Source: Coriobacteriaceae bacterium
GTDB taxonomy: Bacteria; Actinomycetota; Coriobacteriia; Coriobacteriales; Eggerthellaceae
Length of the DNA stretch: 11,407 nt
Direction: 5' to 3'
Assembly (NCBI GenBank): GCA_015062635.1
Contig: SUUF01000023.1
Span: 6,759-18,165, forward strand
A program made the position numbers and the translations under genes. This document shows, piece by piece, positions 1-7,600 of this stretch. Below the pieces are notes generated by a model that saw nothing but the letters and a program-made list of their open reading frames with translations, ran no database searches and was not told the origin of the DNA. Positions within the stretch are counted from its first letter, which is position 1; each line of letters begins with the position of its first letter.

Positions 1-22
1 AGGAACGTCCTCCGACTCATTT
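1..22 (+). repeat. REP-like palindrome, copy 1 (left arm cut off by the window start)
   Basis: This is the loop and right arm of the palindrome family seen complete at 880-910. The string GGAACGTCCTCCGACTCATT matches that copy except for CC in place of TT in the arm. A T-rich tail (TTTCTTTTT, 20-28) follows, as in the other copies. The left arm should lie just outside the window, with AATGAGTCGG expected immediately before base 1. It lies upstream of the transposase gene, as REP elements commonly do around RAYT genes. Its identity as a half-element is inferred from the other two copies. Confidence 0.75.
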
Positions 23-26
23 CTTT

Positions 27-55
27 TTGAAATCGGTCATCGAGCGTATTTACAT
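27..55 (+). promoter_or_regulatory. Possible weak promoter for the transposase gene
   Basis: A TTGAAA hexamer (27-32) close to the -35 consensus is followed 17 bases later by TTACAT (50-55), a poor -10 match. The -35 candidate overlaps the T-rich tail of the copy 1 palindrome. It is the only reasonable sigma-70-like pair seen upstream of the gene, but the -10 matches at only three positions, so this is a weak call. Confidence 0.2.
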
Positions 56-118
56 TGCCTTCGGCATGGGCCACGCTAATTTACCCATCTCATGTTTCCC
101 GTTGTCTGCGAGGCAATT

Positions 119-874
119 ATGAGCACTAAATACCGTAAGCAGAGCGACGCCGATCTTTATCACGTAACCATACGAGGAGTAGCAAAACAGATCATTTTCG
201 AAGACGATGAAGACCGACGGTTTTTCGGCAAGCGCATGAGGCTATTGCTGGCCGAATGCGATGTGAAGCTGTACGCCTGGTGTTTCATGAGCAATCATGT
301 GCATCTTCTCCTCAAATCTGGCATCGGGAACGTAACCGCTTTCATGAGAAAACTCCAGACGAGCTATGCCATGTATTTCAACAAGCGGCATGACCGCACG
401 GGGCACCTCTTCCAGCATCGGTTCGACAGCGTGCCCATAGAAACCGACGAACAACTCTTGACCACTGTTCGCTATATACATAGGAATCCTGAAGATATTC
501 CGGGGCAAGAATTCGATGCGTATGAATGGAGCAGCTATCGCGAGTATCTGAACCATCCGTTCATCTCGGAAACAGCGTTCGTCATGACGGTGTTCGGAAG
601 CCGGGATGCCTTCATATTGTTTCACCACTCATGGGCGCCGGATTCCAGGAAAGCACGCGATATCCATCCAACATGCAAGGCCGTTTCCGACAAGGAAGCC
701 ATAGAGCTCGCAAAAGATTTGCTCGGCGTAGGGTCGATTTCAGCTATTGCTTCATTCGACAAGCAAGAGCGCAACCGCTGCCTCACCACGCTGAAGCGGA
801 ATGGGCTTCCGATAGCGCAGATTGCCCGAATCACCGGAATCGGCCGCAACATCGTCCAACGCGCCAAGCAATGA
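119..874 (+). CDS. REP-associated tyrosine transposase (RAYT; Y1/HUH, IS200-like superfamily)
   Basis: A 251-residue single-strand DNA transposase of the Y1 family. The HUH metal-binding motif is visible as NHVHLLL (H60 and H62). It follows the family's N-terminal LYHVTIRG block (13-20) and a DDEDR segment (29-33). The SYAMYFNKRHDRTGHLFQHR block (82-101) contains the likely nucleophilic tyrosine, Y83 or Y86. WSSYREY follows further on. The C-terminus (about 195-251) has an added helix-turn-helix-like segment ending ITGIGRNIVQRAKQ, seen in some RAYT subgroups. I chose ATG 119 because GAGG (110-113) precedes it by five bases and the protein then starts in family register; the in-frame ATG at 92 lacks a ribosome site. 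RAYTs are domesticated relatives of IS200/IS605 TnpA that nick and move REP hairpins. Palindromes flank the gene on both sides. Its base composition is visibly less GC-rich than the neighbouring core genes, suggesting acquisition. The frame is intact. Confidence 0.9.
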   Translation: MSTKYRKQSDADLYHVTIRGVAKQIIFEDDEDRRFFGKRMRLLLAECDVKLYAWCFMSNHVHLLLKSGIGNVTAFMRKLQTSYAMYFNKRHDRTGHLFQHRFDSVPIETDEQLLTTVRYIHRNPEDIPGQEFDAYEWSSYREYLNHPFISETAFVMTVFGSRDAFILFHHSWAPDSRKARDIHPTCKAVSDKEAIELAKDLLGVGSISAIASFDKQERNRCLTTLKRNGLPIAQIARITGIGRNIVQRAKQ

Positions 875-879
875 AGCGG

Positions 880-913
880 AATGAGTCAAAGGAACGTCCT
901 TTGACTCATTTTT
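880..913 (+). terminator. REP-like palindrome, copy 2 (perfect hairpin with T-tail); probable terminator of the transposase gene
   Basis: A perfect 14-bp inverted repeat: AATGAGTCAAAGGA (880-893) and TCCTTTGACTCATT (897-910), with the three-base loop ACG. TTTTT (909-913) follows directly. It begins five bases after the transposase stop codon (872-874). The shape is that of a rho-independent terminator for the + strand. The same sequence also recurs at 1-22 and 3139-3169, so it is at once a member of a repeat family. On the minus strand it follows dapL, but the tail there (ATTCCGC) is not T-rich, so termination of dapL here is less certain. Confidence 0.85.
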
Positions 914-915
914 GT

Positions 916-926
916 CTTTGACTCAT
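916..926 (+). repeat. Extra half-arm of the palindrome
   Basis: CTTTGACTCAT here repeats the right arm of copy 2 (899-909) exactly, 17 bases downstream. It ends four bases before the dapL stop codon. It can pair with the same left arm (ATGAGTCAAAG, 881-891), giving an alternative 11-bp stem with a longer loop. It may be a remnant of an older element copy or a duplication made during movement. Confidence 0.7.
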
Positions 927-930
927 ATGG

Positions 931-2160
931 CTACAGGGCGCGGATGCGGCGAATGGCTTCTTGGGCCGATTCCCGGGTACCGAAGGCGGTGAGGCGGAAA
1001 TAGCCTTCGCCGCTCGGCCCGAAACCCGAACCGGGGGTCCCGACTACCTGAACCGATTCGAGCAGCTGGTCGAAGAAATCCCACGAACTGCAGCCGTCTG
1101 GCGTCTTGAGCCAAATATAGGGCGCGTTTTCCCCACCCGAAACCGTATAGCCGGCGCTGCGCAGGCCCTCGAGGATGATGCGGGCGTTTTCCATATAGGA
1201 CGAAATCTGCGCCTGCGTCTCGCAGCGCCCGCGTTCGCTGTACACTGCCTCTCCGGCACGCTGGACGATATACGGCGCCCCGTTGAACTTGGTGCCATGC
1301 CGGCGTGCCCACAGCCCGTGCATCGACACGCCGTTCGCATCTTTCAGGTCGCGCGGAACCACCGTGTAACCAAGGCGCGTTCCCGTGAAACCGGCGTTCT
1401 TCGAGAAGCTGCGTATCTCGATGGCACATGTGCGCGCACCGTTGCATTCATAGATGGAATGGGGAAGCATCGGGTCGGCGATATACGCCTCGTAGGCGGC
1501 GTCGTATACGATTACCGCCCCATGCTCGTTAGCGTAATCGACCCACGCCTGCAAATGCGGCTTGTCGATGACGGCGCCCGTCGGATTGTTGGGGAAGCAC
1601 AGGTAGATGAGGGAGACATCCGCATCGGGTCCGGGCAACTCGGGCGTGAACCCGTTTTGCTGCGTGCAGGGCATGTAGGTCACATCGCTCCACAGCCCGG
1701 TAGACGCGTCGTAGGTGCCCGTGCGTCCAGCCATCACATTGGAATCGACATAGACCGGATACACCGGATCGCACACGGCTATGCGGGCATCGGCGCTGAA
1801 TATCTCCTGGATATTGCCCGAATCGGACTTCGCGCCATCGCTCACGAACACCTCGTCGGGATATACGAGCGCGCCCCGCGCCGCGAAGTCGTGCTCCGCG
1901 ATGGCCTGGCGAAGGAAGTCGTATCCGAGGTCGGGCGCGTACCCCCGAAACGATTGCGCCTCGGCCATTTCATCGACCGCAGCATGCAATGCCTCCACGA
2001 CCGCCGGTGCAAGGGGCTGCGTCACATCGCCGATGCCTAAACGCACGATGCGACCCGCCTTGTCGGGATTCCGCTCGCAATACTCCGAAACCCGGGACGC
2101 TATTTCTGAAAACAGGTAATTACCCGGGAGTTTCAAATATGCCTCGTTTGCCTTGAACAT
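931..2160 (-). CDS. dapL: LL-diaminopimelate aminotransferase
   Basis: A 409-residue pyridoxal-phosphate enzyme of aminotransferase fold type I. It converts L-tetrahydrodipicolinate plus glutamate into LL-2,6-diaminopimelate and 2-oxoglutarate in one step, bypassing the acyl-blocked DapD/DapC/DapE route. Family landmarks are the N-terminus FKANEAYLKLPGNYLF, IVRLGIGDVTQPLAP, FRGYAPDLGYDFLR, NPTG (N192-G195) and YDAAYEAY (D220 for the cofactor ring nitrogen, Y223). SFSKNAGFTGTRLGYTVVP carries the Schiff-base lysine K254. Length matches the family (about 410). I chose ATG 2160 because AAGGAG lies six bases upstream and the protein then starts MFKANEAY; the 23-residue longer reading frame has no comparable ribosome site. 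It is last in the gltB-gltD-dapF-dapL series, 72 bases after dapF. Its product is the DapF substrate, and glutamate from GltBD is its amino donor. Confidence 0.96.
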   Translation of the reverse strand: MFKANEAYLKLPGNYLFSEIASRVSEYCERNPDKAGRIVRLGIGDVTQPLAPAVVEALHAAVDEMAEAQSFRGYAPDLGYDFLRQAIAEHDFAARGALVYPDEVFVSDGAKSDSGNIQEIFSADARIAVCDPVYPVYVDSNVMAGRTGTYDASTGLWSDVTYMPCTQQNGFTPELPGPDADVSLIYLCFPNNPTGAVIDKPHLQAWVDYANEHGAVIVYDAAYEAYIADPMLPHSIYECNGARTCAIEIRSFSKNAGFTGTRLGYTVVPRDLKDANGVSMHGLWARRHGTKFNGAPYIVQRAGEAVYSERGRCETQAQISSYMENARIILEGLRSAGYTVSGGENAPYIWLKTPDGCSSWDFFDQLLESVQVVGTPGSGFGPSGEGYFRLTAFGTRESAQEAIRRIRAL

Positions 2161-2232
2161 CGCTTTCTCCTTGCTTTCGCCGCAGATAGAAGGGCTGACA
2201 ACGTGGCCTCCCACCAGCTCATTGCACAATCA

Positions 2233-3114
2233 TCACCAATCGGGATCTACCTTGTGGGGCGGCACGTCTTCGCCGCAGGCGCCCACATCCATCTCGCCCT
2301 CGAAAACCGTGGTCGCCGGGCCAGTCATGAACACGCGGTTCAGCACCCGATTCCATCGCACGACCAAATCGCCGCCCAGCAGGTGGACAGTCACCTCGTT
2401 TTCGGTCAGGCCATTCAGGATGCACGCCACGGCCGTCGCGCAGGCGCCAGTGCCACACGCCAGCGTCTCGCCAGTTCCCCGCTCCCACACGCGCATATTC
2501 ACCTCAGAACGGTTCAGTACCTGGACGAATTCCGCATTCACGCGCCGGGGGAACGCCGGGTGGAACTCGAACGGCTGCCCGATTTCCTCCACGGGAAAGC
2601 CCGCTGTTTCATCGACGAACACGACGGCATGGGGGTTTCCCATCGACACGCAAGTCATCGCGAATCGCCTGCCCGCCACCTCGATCGGCTCGCCCACAGC
2701 ATGGCCACCGCCTGCAACCACGGGAATGTGGGCGGAGTCGAGCACGGGCTCGCCCATGTCGACGGTCACCGATGCGACGACGCCGCCTTCCACGTGAAGC
2801 GCAAGATGCTTCACCCCGGCAAGCGTGTTCACGTCGACCTCGGTCTTGTCGGTGAGCCCGTGGTCGAACACGTACTTCCCCACGCACCTGATGCCGTTGC
2901 CGCACATCTCGGAACGGCTCCCGTCGGCATTGAACATCTCCATGAAGAAGTCGGCTCTCGCCGAGGGCCGGATGAGGATGAGGCCGTCGGACCCGATGCC
3001 GAAATGCCGGTCGCTCACCAGCTGCGCAAGCGACGCGGGATTGTCCACGACCTCCTCGAAGCAGTTCACATACACGTAATCGTTGCCGATTCCCTGCATC
3101 TTCGTGAATCTCAC
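2233..3114 (-). CDS. dapF: Diaminopimelate epimerase
   Basis: A 293-residue cofactor-independent epimerase that converts LL-diaminopimelate to meso-diaminopimelate, the peptidoglycan cross-linker and lysine precursor. Both catalytic cysteines are present in family context: C71 in EMCGNGIRC and C220 in LACGTGACA. Other conserved blocks are FTKMQGIGNDYVYVN at the start, FGIGSDGLI, FNADGSRSE, SMGNPHAV and RVWERGTGET. I chose the GTG start at 3114 because AAAGGA (3121-3126) lies six bases upstream and VRFTKMQGIGND matches the usual family N-terminus. The open frame continues upstream to an ATG at 3168, but that extension lies in the palindrome at 3139-3169 and is probably not translated. The gene lies 65 bases after gltD, with the palindrome between them, and immediately precedes dapL, which makes its substrate. 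Nothing is missing. Confidence 0.96.
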   Translation of the reverse strand: MRFTKMQGIGNDYVYVNCFEEVVDNPASLAQLVSDRHFGIGSDGLILIRPSARADFFMEMFNADGSRSEMCGNGIRCVGKYVFDHGLTDKTEVDVNTLAGVKHLALHVEGGVVASVTVDMGEPVLDSAHIPVVAGGGHAVGEPIEVAGRRFAMTCVSMGNPHAVVFVDETAGFPVEEIGQPFEFHPAFPRRVNAEFVQVLNRSEVNMRVWERGTGETLACGTGACATAVACILNGLTENEVTVHLLGGDLVVRWNRVLNRVFMTGPATTVFEGEMDVGACGEDVPPHKVDPDW

Positions 3115-3135
3115 GTCCGTTCCTTTCCGCAACGC

Positions 3136-3169
3136 AAAAATGAGTCGGAGGGCGTTCCCCCGATTCATT
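3136..3169 (-). repeat. REP-like palindrome, copy 3, between gltD and dapF; possible intrinsic terminator
   Basis: Read on the minus strand, AATGAATCGGGGG, the loop region AACG and CCCTCCGACTCATT form an imperfect hairpin (3139-3169) with one G-T wobble in the outer stem and weaker pairing near the loop. TTTTT (3140-3136) follows. It starts 11 bases after the gltD stop codon, in gltD orientation, and ends 22 bases before the dapF start. Sequence and layout match copies 1 and 2. It could stop or reduce read-through from gltBD into dapF-dapL, or protect the gltD transcript end. Confidence 0.8.
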
Positions 3170-3179
3170 CCCTCGTTCG

Positions 3180-4544
3180 CTATCCCAGCAGTTCATCTGC
3201 GACTTCGCCCGCCACCTGCAGGGCATCGGCCATCGCCCGAGCCACCAGCGTGGCGCCAAGGCGCGCATCGCCGGCAAGCCGCACGTTTTCAAACGGCTTG
3301 AAGGCATCGACCGTATCGCGCTCGGCGCCGGTGAAGCCCTTGGCTATGAGCACCAGCTGTGCAGGAACCTCGTCGATCTCGCCGCGGGTCGCGATATCCT
3401 GCACCTGCACCGCCGCCACGGCACCGGCGCCATCGTCCGCGAACCCCACGGTGTCGGTCGAGAACAGGCGCGGGTCGGCCCCAAGCAGCTCCTCGGCCTC
3501 GTGCTGGCCATACGCCTGCGCATACACGTTTCGCGGACCAGGCCAGGCCATGCGACCATCGATTTCGCGCGGCGGGCGCGATGCGCGGATGATCTGGCGC
3601 ACACTGCGGGCACCTTGACGCAGCGCCGTGGCCACGCAATCGACGCCCGTATCGCCGCCGCCGATCACCGCGACGTCCTTTCCCTGGGCGGTGATGCCCG
3701 GTGCACGGTCGTCGAGCAGCGCCCGCGTCGCTTCCGAAAGGTATTCGACGGCAAAATGGACGCCCGCGAGGTTTGCCCCCGGCACCTCGACGCGCCGCGG
3801 CGTTCGCGAACCGCACGCCAGCACGACCATCGCCGATTCTTCGGTGATTTCGGCAGCCTGTTCCGCCGCATCGACACCGCACACGAACTCGATGCCGCTC
3901 TCGCACATCAGGTCGATCCGACGCGCAACCACCCATTTCGGCAGCTTCATGTTGGGAATGCCATACATCAGCAACCCGCCGGGCTGCTCATCGCGCTCGT
4001 ACACCCGCACCCGCAGACCGCGGCGCGCGAGCTCCCACGCCGCTGCCAAGCCCGCTGGACCCGAGCCGATCACGCTCACGAGCGGTGCAGTGGGCATAGC
4101 GGCCGGAAGCGGCTCCATACCCGCATCCCAGCGGTAATCGGAAAGGGCGCGCTCGTTGTCGTGGATGGTCACAGCATCGTCGTTGAGCCCCAAGTTGCAA
4201 GCCGTCTCGCACGGTGCCGGGCATACGCGCCCGGTAAACTCGGGAAACGGATTGGTGAGCGCCAAGCGGGCAGCCGCCTCATCCCATCGGCCCCGATACA
4301 GCAAGTCATTGGTCTCGGGAATGAGGTTGTGAAGCGGGCAGCCCGTGGCTTGCCGCGCCCCGTTGAATTGCAGGCCGCTCTGACAGAACGGGACGCCGCA
4401 ATTCATGCAGCGACTTGCCTGAACGCACTGCTCGCCCGGCGTCAGGACGACCACGATGTCGTCGAAATCGCCAACCGCCTCGCTTGCCGGGCGTTCGCGA
4501 TGTGCAACGCGCCCGTACTGAAGAAATGCTCCTGGCTTGCCCAT
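3180..4544 (-). CDS. gltD: Glutamate synthase (NADPH), small (beta) subunit
   Basis: A 454-residue FAD-dependent iron-sulfur flavoprotein. It takes electrons from NADPH and passes them through two 4Fe-4S clusters to the FMN of GltB. The N-terminal cysteine-rich region is complete: C40, C46, C49 and C54 (CVQASRCMNCGVPFC), C69, then C108, C112 and C116 (CPAPCETAC). The FAD-binding Rossmann motif is GSGPAG (160-165) followed by YERDEQPGGLLMYGIPNMKL. The NADPH-binding motif is GGGDTG (295-300). I chose ATG 4544, giving MGKPGAF as is usual for GltD, with GAAGG five bases upstream. A GTG two codons earlier abuts the ribosome site and is less likely. It follows gltB by 64 bases and is surely co-transcribed with it. 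Related beta-subunit-like proteins exist without GltB, but the adjacent gltB settles the call. Confidence 0.96.
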   Translation of the reverse strand: MGKPGAFLQYGRVAHRERPASEAVGDFDDIVVVLTPGEQCVQASRCMNCGVPFCQSGLQFNGARQATGCPLHNLIPETNDLLYRGRWDEAAARLALTNPFPEFTGRVCPAPCETACNLGLNDDAVTIHDNERALSDYRWDAGMEPLPAAMPTAPLVSVIGSGPAGLAAAWELARRGLRVRVYERDEQPGGLLMYGIPNMKLPKWVVARRIDLMCESGIEFVCGVDAAEQAAEITEESAMVVLACGSRTPRRVEVPGANLAGVHFAVEYLSEATRALLDDRAPGITAQGKDVAVIGGGDTGVDCVATALRQGARSVRQIIRASRPPREIDGRMAWPGPRNVYAQAYGQHEAEELLGADPRLFSTDTVGFADDGAGAVAAVQVQDIATRGEIDEVPAQLVLIAKGFTGAERDTVDAFKPFENVRLAGDARLGATLVARAMADALQVAGEVADELLG

Positions 4545-4608
4545 GTTCACCTTCCCTCACACGCCCGGCAAGCCCGTAGGCTCCGGCGCAATCGATCCTT
4601 CGCGGCGT

Positions 4609-7600
4609 TTAGCGCTGTGCTGCAGCGGCAGGTTCTCTCGGCGCCGCGGCAGGCGCCCCGTTTCTCATCTCGAAAGCCCGCTCGACGGCCGCATCGTGGC
4701 TCAAGCCCTGCGATTCAAGCTGTTCAGTCAACGCGATCATCTGCGCATATTCCCGCGGAACCACCTTCACGAAGCACGAGACGATATCGTCGAACTGGTA
4801 CAGCAGCTTCGCGCCGAGCGCGCTTCCCGTGCGTCGCGTATGCTCGTCGATGAGCGCACGAATGCGCGCGAGCTCATCGCGCGCCGGAGCTTCGAGGTCG
4901 ACCATTTCGCGATTGCACCGGCCCGCTAACGTATGCTCGGCATCGTACACGTAGGCGATGCCACCGCTCATGCCTGCGGCGAAATTCAAGCCCACCTCGC
5001 CAAGCACAAGCACGATACCGCCGGTCATGTACTCGCATCCATTGTTGCCAACGCCTTCCACCACCAGCGTCGCGCCCGAATTGCGCACCGCGAAGCGCTG
5101 GCCAGCCACACCGCACACGAATCCGCGGCCGCCGGTGGCACCATAGAAGGCAACGTTGCCCGCGACGATGTTCTCTTCGGGCCGATAGGTTGCCGTGCGC
5201 GCCGGCGCCACCGACACGATGCCGCCCGAAAGCCCCTTGCCCAAGAAGTCATTCGCCTCGCCCTCGATGTTCAACGTGATGCCCGCCGGCAGGAAGGCAC
5301 CGAAGCTCACGCCAGCCGAGCCGGTGCAATCTACCGTGAGCATCTCATCGGGAAGGCCGTCGGCATGGCGCCGCGTCACCGCCGCACCGAGCATCGTGCC
5401 GACGCACCGGTTGGTGTTCGCGACGTCAATGTGGAAGCGTTGCGTCGAAAGCGTCTTTCGGGAAGCGCGTGTATACGGTACGAGCAACGTCGCATCGAGC
5501 GTCTGGGGCAACGTGTCTTCCGGCGCGCACGACGACAGGAAATGCGGGCAATCGGCCCCGGGAATCGAGCGGCCGTATTCGACCTGCGCCTTCGCGAGCA
5601 GCGGGGAAAGGTCGACCAAACGCGCCTTCCAGCTGCGCGCCGCATGGTGTTGGCGCAGGCATTCCGCATGTCCTACCATTTCCTCGACGGTCGCGAAACC
5701 CAGCTGCGCCATGATGCGGCGCAGCTGCTCGGCCACCATCATCATGAAATTCACGACGTATTCCGGCTTGCCATGGAAGCGGCATCGCAAGCGGCCGTTT
5801 TGCGTCGCGATGCCCACCGGGCACGTGTCTTGCTGGCAGTCGCGCTGCATCAAGCAGCCCATCGCCACCAGCGGCATCGTCGCGAACCCGAATTCCTCGG
5901 CGCCGAGCAGGCAGGCGATGGCCACATCGCGGCCGTCCATCAGCTTGCCATCGGCCTCGAGCACCACGCGCGAGCGCAGGCCGTTGCGCAGCAGGGTCTG
6001 CTGGGTTTCAGCCAAGCCGAGCTCGAGTGGCAGGCCCGCATGGTAAATCGAGTCGCGCGGCGCGGCGCCGGTTCCGCCATTCGATCCGGAAACCAGAATC
6101 TTGTGCGCCCCGCCCTTCGCGACGCCGGTCGCGATGGTGCCCACGCCGGCTTCGGCAACGAGCTTCACCGAGATGCGCGCCCGCGGGTTCGCGTTCTTCA
6201 TGTCGAAGATGATCTCGGCCAGGTCTTCGATGGAATAGATATCGTGATGCGGCGGCGGCGATATCAGGCCGACACCCGGGGTGCTGCGACGCGCGCGGGC
6301 GATCCACGGCCACACCTTGCCGCCCGGCAGGTGGCCGCCCTCGCCGGGCTTCGCGCCCTGCGCCATCTTGATCTGGATCTCGTCGGCGCTCATCAGGTAG
6401 CGACTCGTCACGCCGAAGCGGCCCGACGCGATTTGCTTGATGGCCGAACGCCTGCTGTCGCCATTCGGAAGCGTCGTCTCGCGCGCCGGGTCCTCGCCGC
6501 CTTCGCCGCTGTTTGAGCGGCCATGCAAGCGGTTCATCGCGATGGCCAGGCATTCGTGCGCTTCCTGCGAAATCGATCCATAGCTCATCGCACCGGTGTT
6601 GAAACGCTTGACGATCTCGCTTGCCGGTTCCACCGCTTCAAGCGGGATCGGCGTACCCGTCGGCGCGAATTCGAGCAAGTCGCGCAGCACGATGGCCCGT
6701 CCCTCCTGGTGCACCGAGGCGCTGTATTCCTCGAACAGCTGCGGGCTGTTCTCGCGCACCGCCCGCTGCAGCAGGTTGATGGTGGTCGGGCGAATGAGGT
6801 GGTCTTCTCCATCGATGGGCCGCCACGAAGCGATGCCCGAGCTCGGCAATTGGTCGGGCGACGGACTGCGCAACAAGGCACGGGCACGGGCATGGCGCTC
6901 GTCGCATTCTCGCTGCACGTCATCGATGCCAAGCCCGCCGACCCGGCTCACCGTTCCCGCAAAGTGCTCGGCGATAAGCTCATCCGACAAACCAACCGCC
7001 TCGAACACCTGGGCGGCATGGTAGCCCTGCATCGTCGAGATGCCCATCTTCGACATGATGGCGACGATACCCGCCACCACTGCCCGGTTGTAATTCGCGA
7101 TAGCAGTGCCAGCATCGCTTTCCAACACGCCACGCACGCAAAGCGATTCAAGCGTCTCATGCGCGAGATACGGGTAGATGCCCGATGCAGAATAGCCCAC
7201 GAGCGCTGCGAAATCGTGAGGGGTTATCGCGTCACCCGATTCGACGATGATGTCGGCATGCGTGCGCAGGCCGGCCCGTAGCAGGCGGTTATGCACTGCA
7301 GCCACTGCCAGCAACGACGGAATCGGAACTTCGCCTTCGGCTGCACGGTCTGACACCACGACGAGATCGGCGCCGTTGCGCACCGCGTTTTCGGCCTGTT
7401 CGAGCAAGCCGCTCAAAGCCTCGTCAAGCGCATTTGAACTCACATGCGACGGGTACGCCGCATGCAGCCGAACCGACTTGAAGCCATGCTGCTCGATGCC
7501 GGCAAGCGCCTCGAATTGCGCCCGATCGAGCAACGGCGTTTCGAGCCGCACGAGTCGGCAATTGGCGCGGGCATCCTCGAGCAGGTTGCCGTGGTTTCCC

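Noticed and set aside
92..118. Earlier ATG for the transposase
   Set aside because: No ribosome site precedes it, while ATG 119 has GAGG at five bases and gives a start in register with the family.
1..926. Complete IS200/IS605 insertion sequence with TnpB or CRISPR-like guide RNA
   Set aside because: There is no tnpB, and the flanking structures are identical-family palindromes rather than the distinct left and right ends of IS605. The protein has a RAYT-like C-terminal extension.
3115..3168. Longer dapF start at the ATG inside the palindrome
   Set aside because: The 18 added residues do not match the DapF N-terminus and come from repeat sequence. GTG 3114 has a well-placed AAAGGA.
2203..4853. 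Two long plus-strand frames (2203-3618 and 3501-4853) opposite dapF, gltD and the gltB end
   Set aside because: Both run antisense across several real genes and across their gaps, with no family resemblance.
4933..6516. 527-codon open frame on the plus strand, opposite gltB
   Set aside because: Same reasoning: antisense to conserved GltB sequence, low-complexity Arg/Ala/His composition, no ribosome site that stands out.
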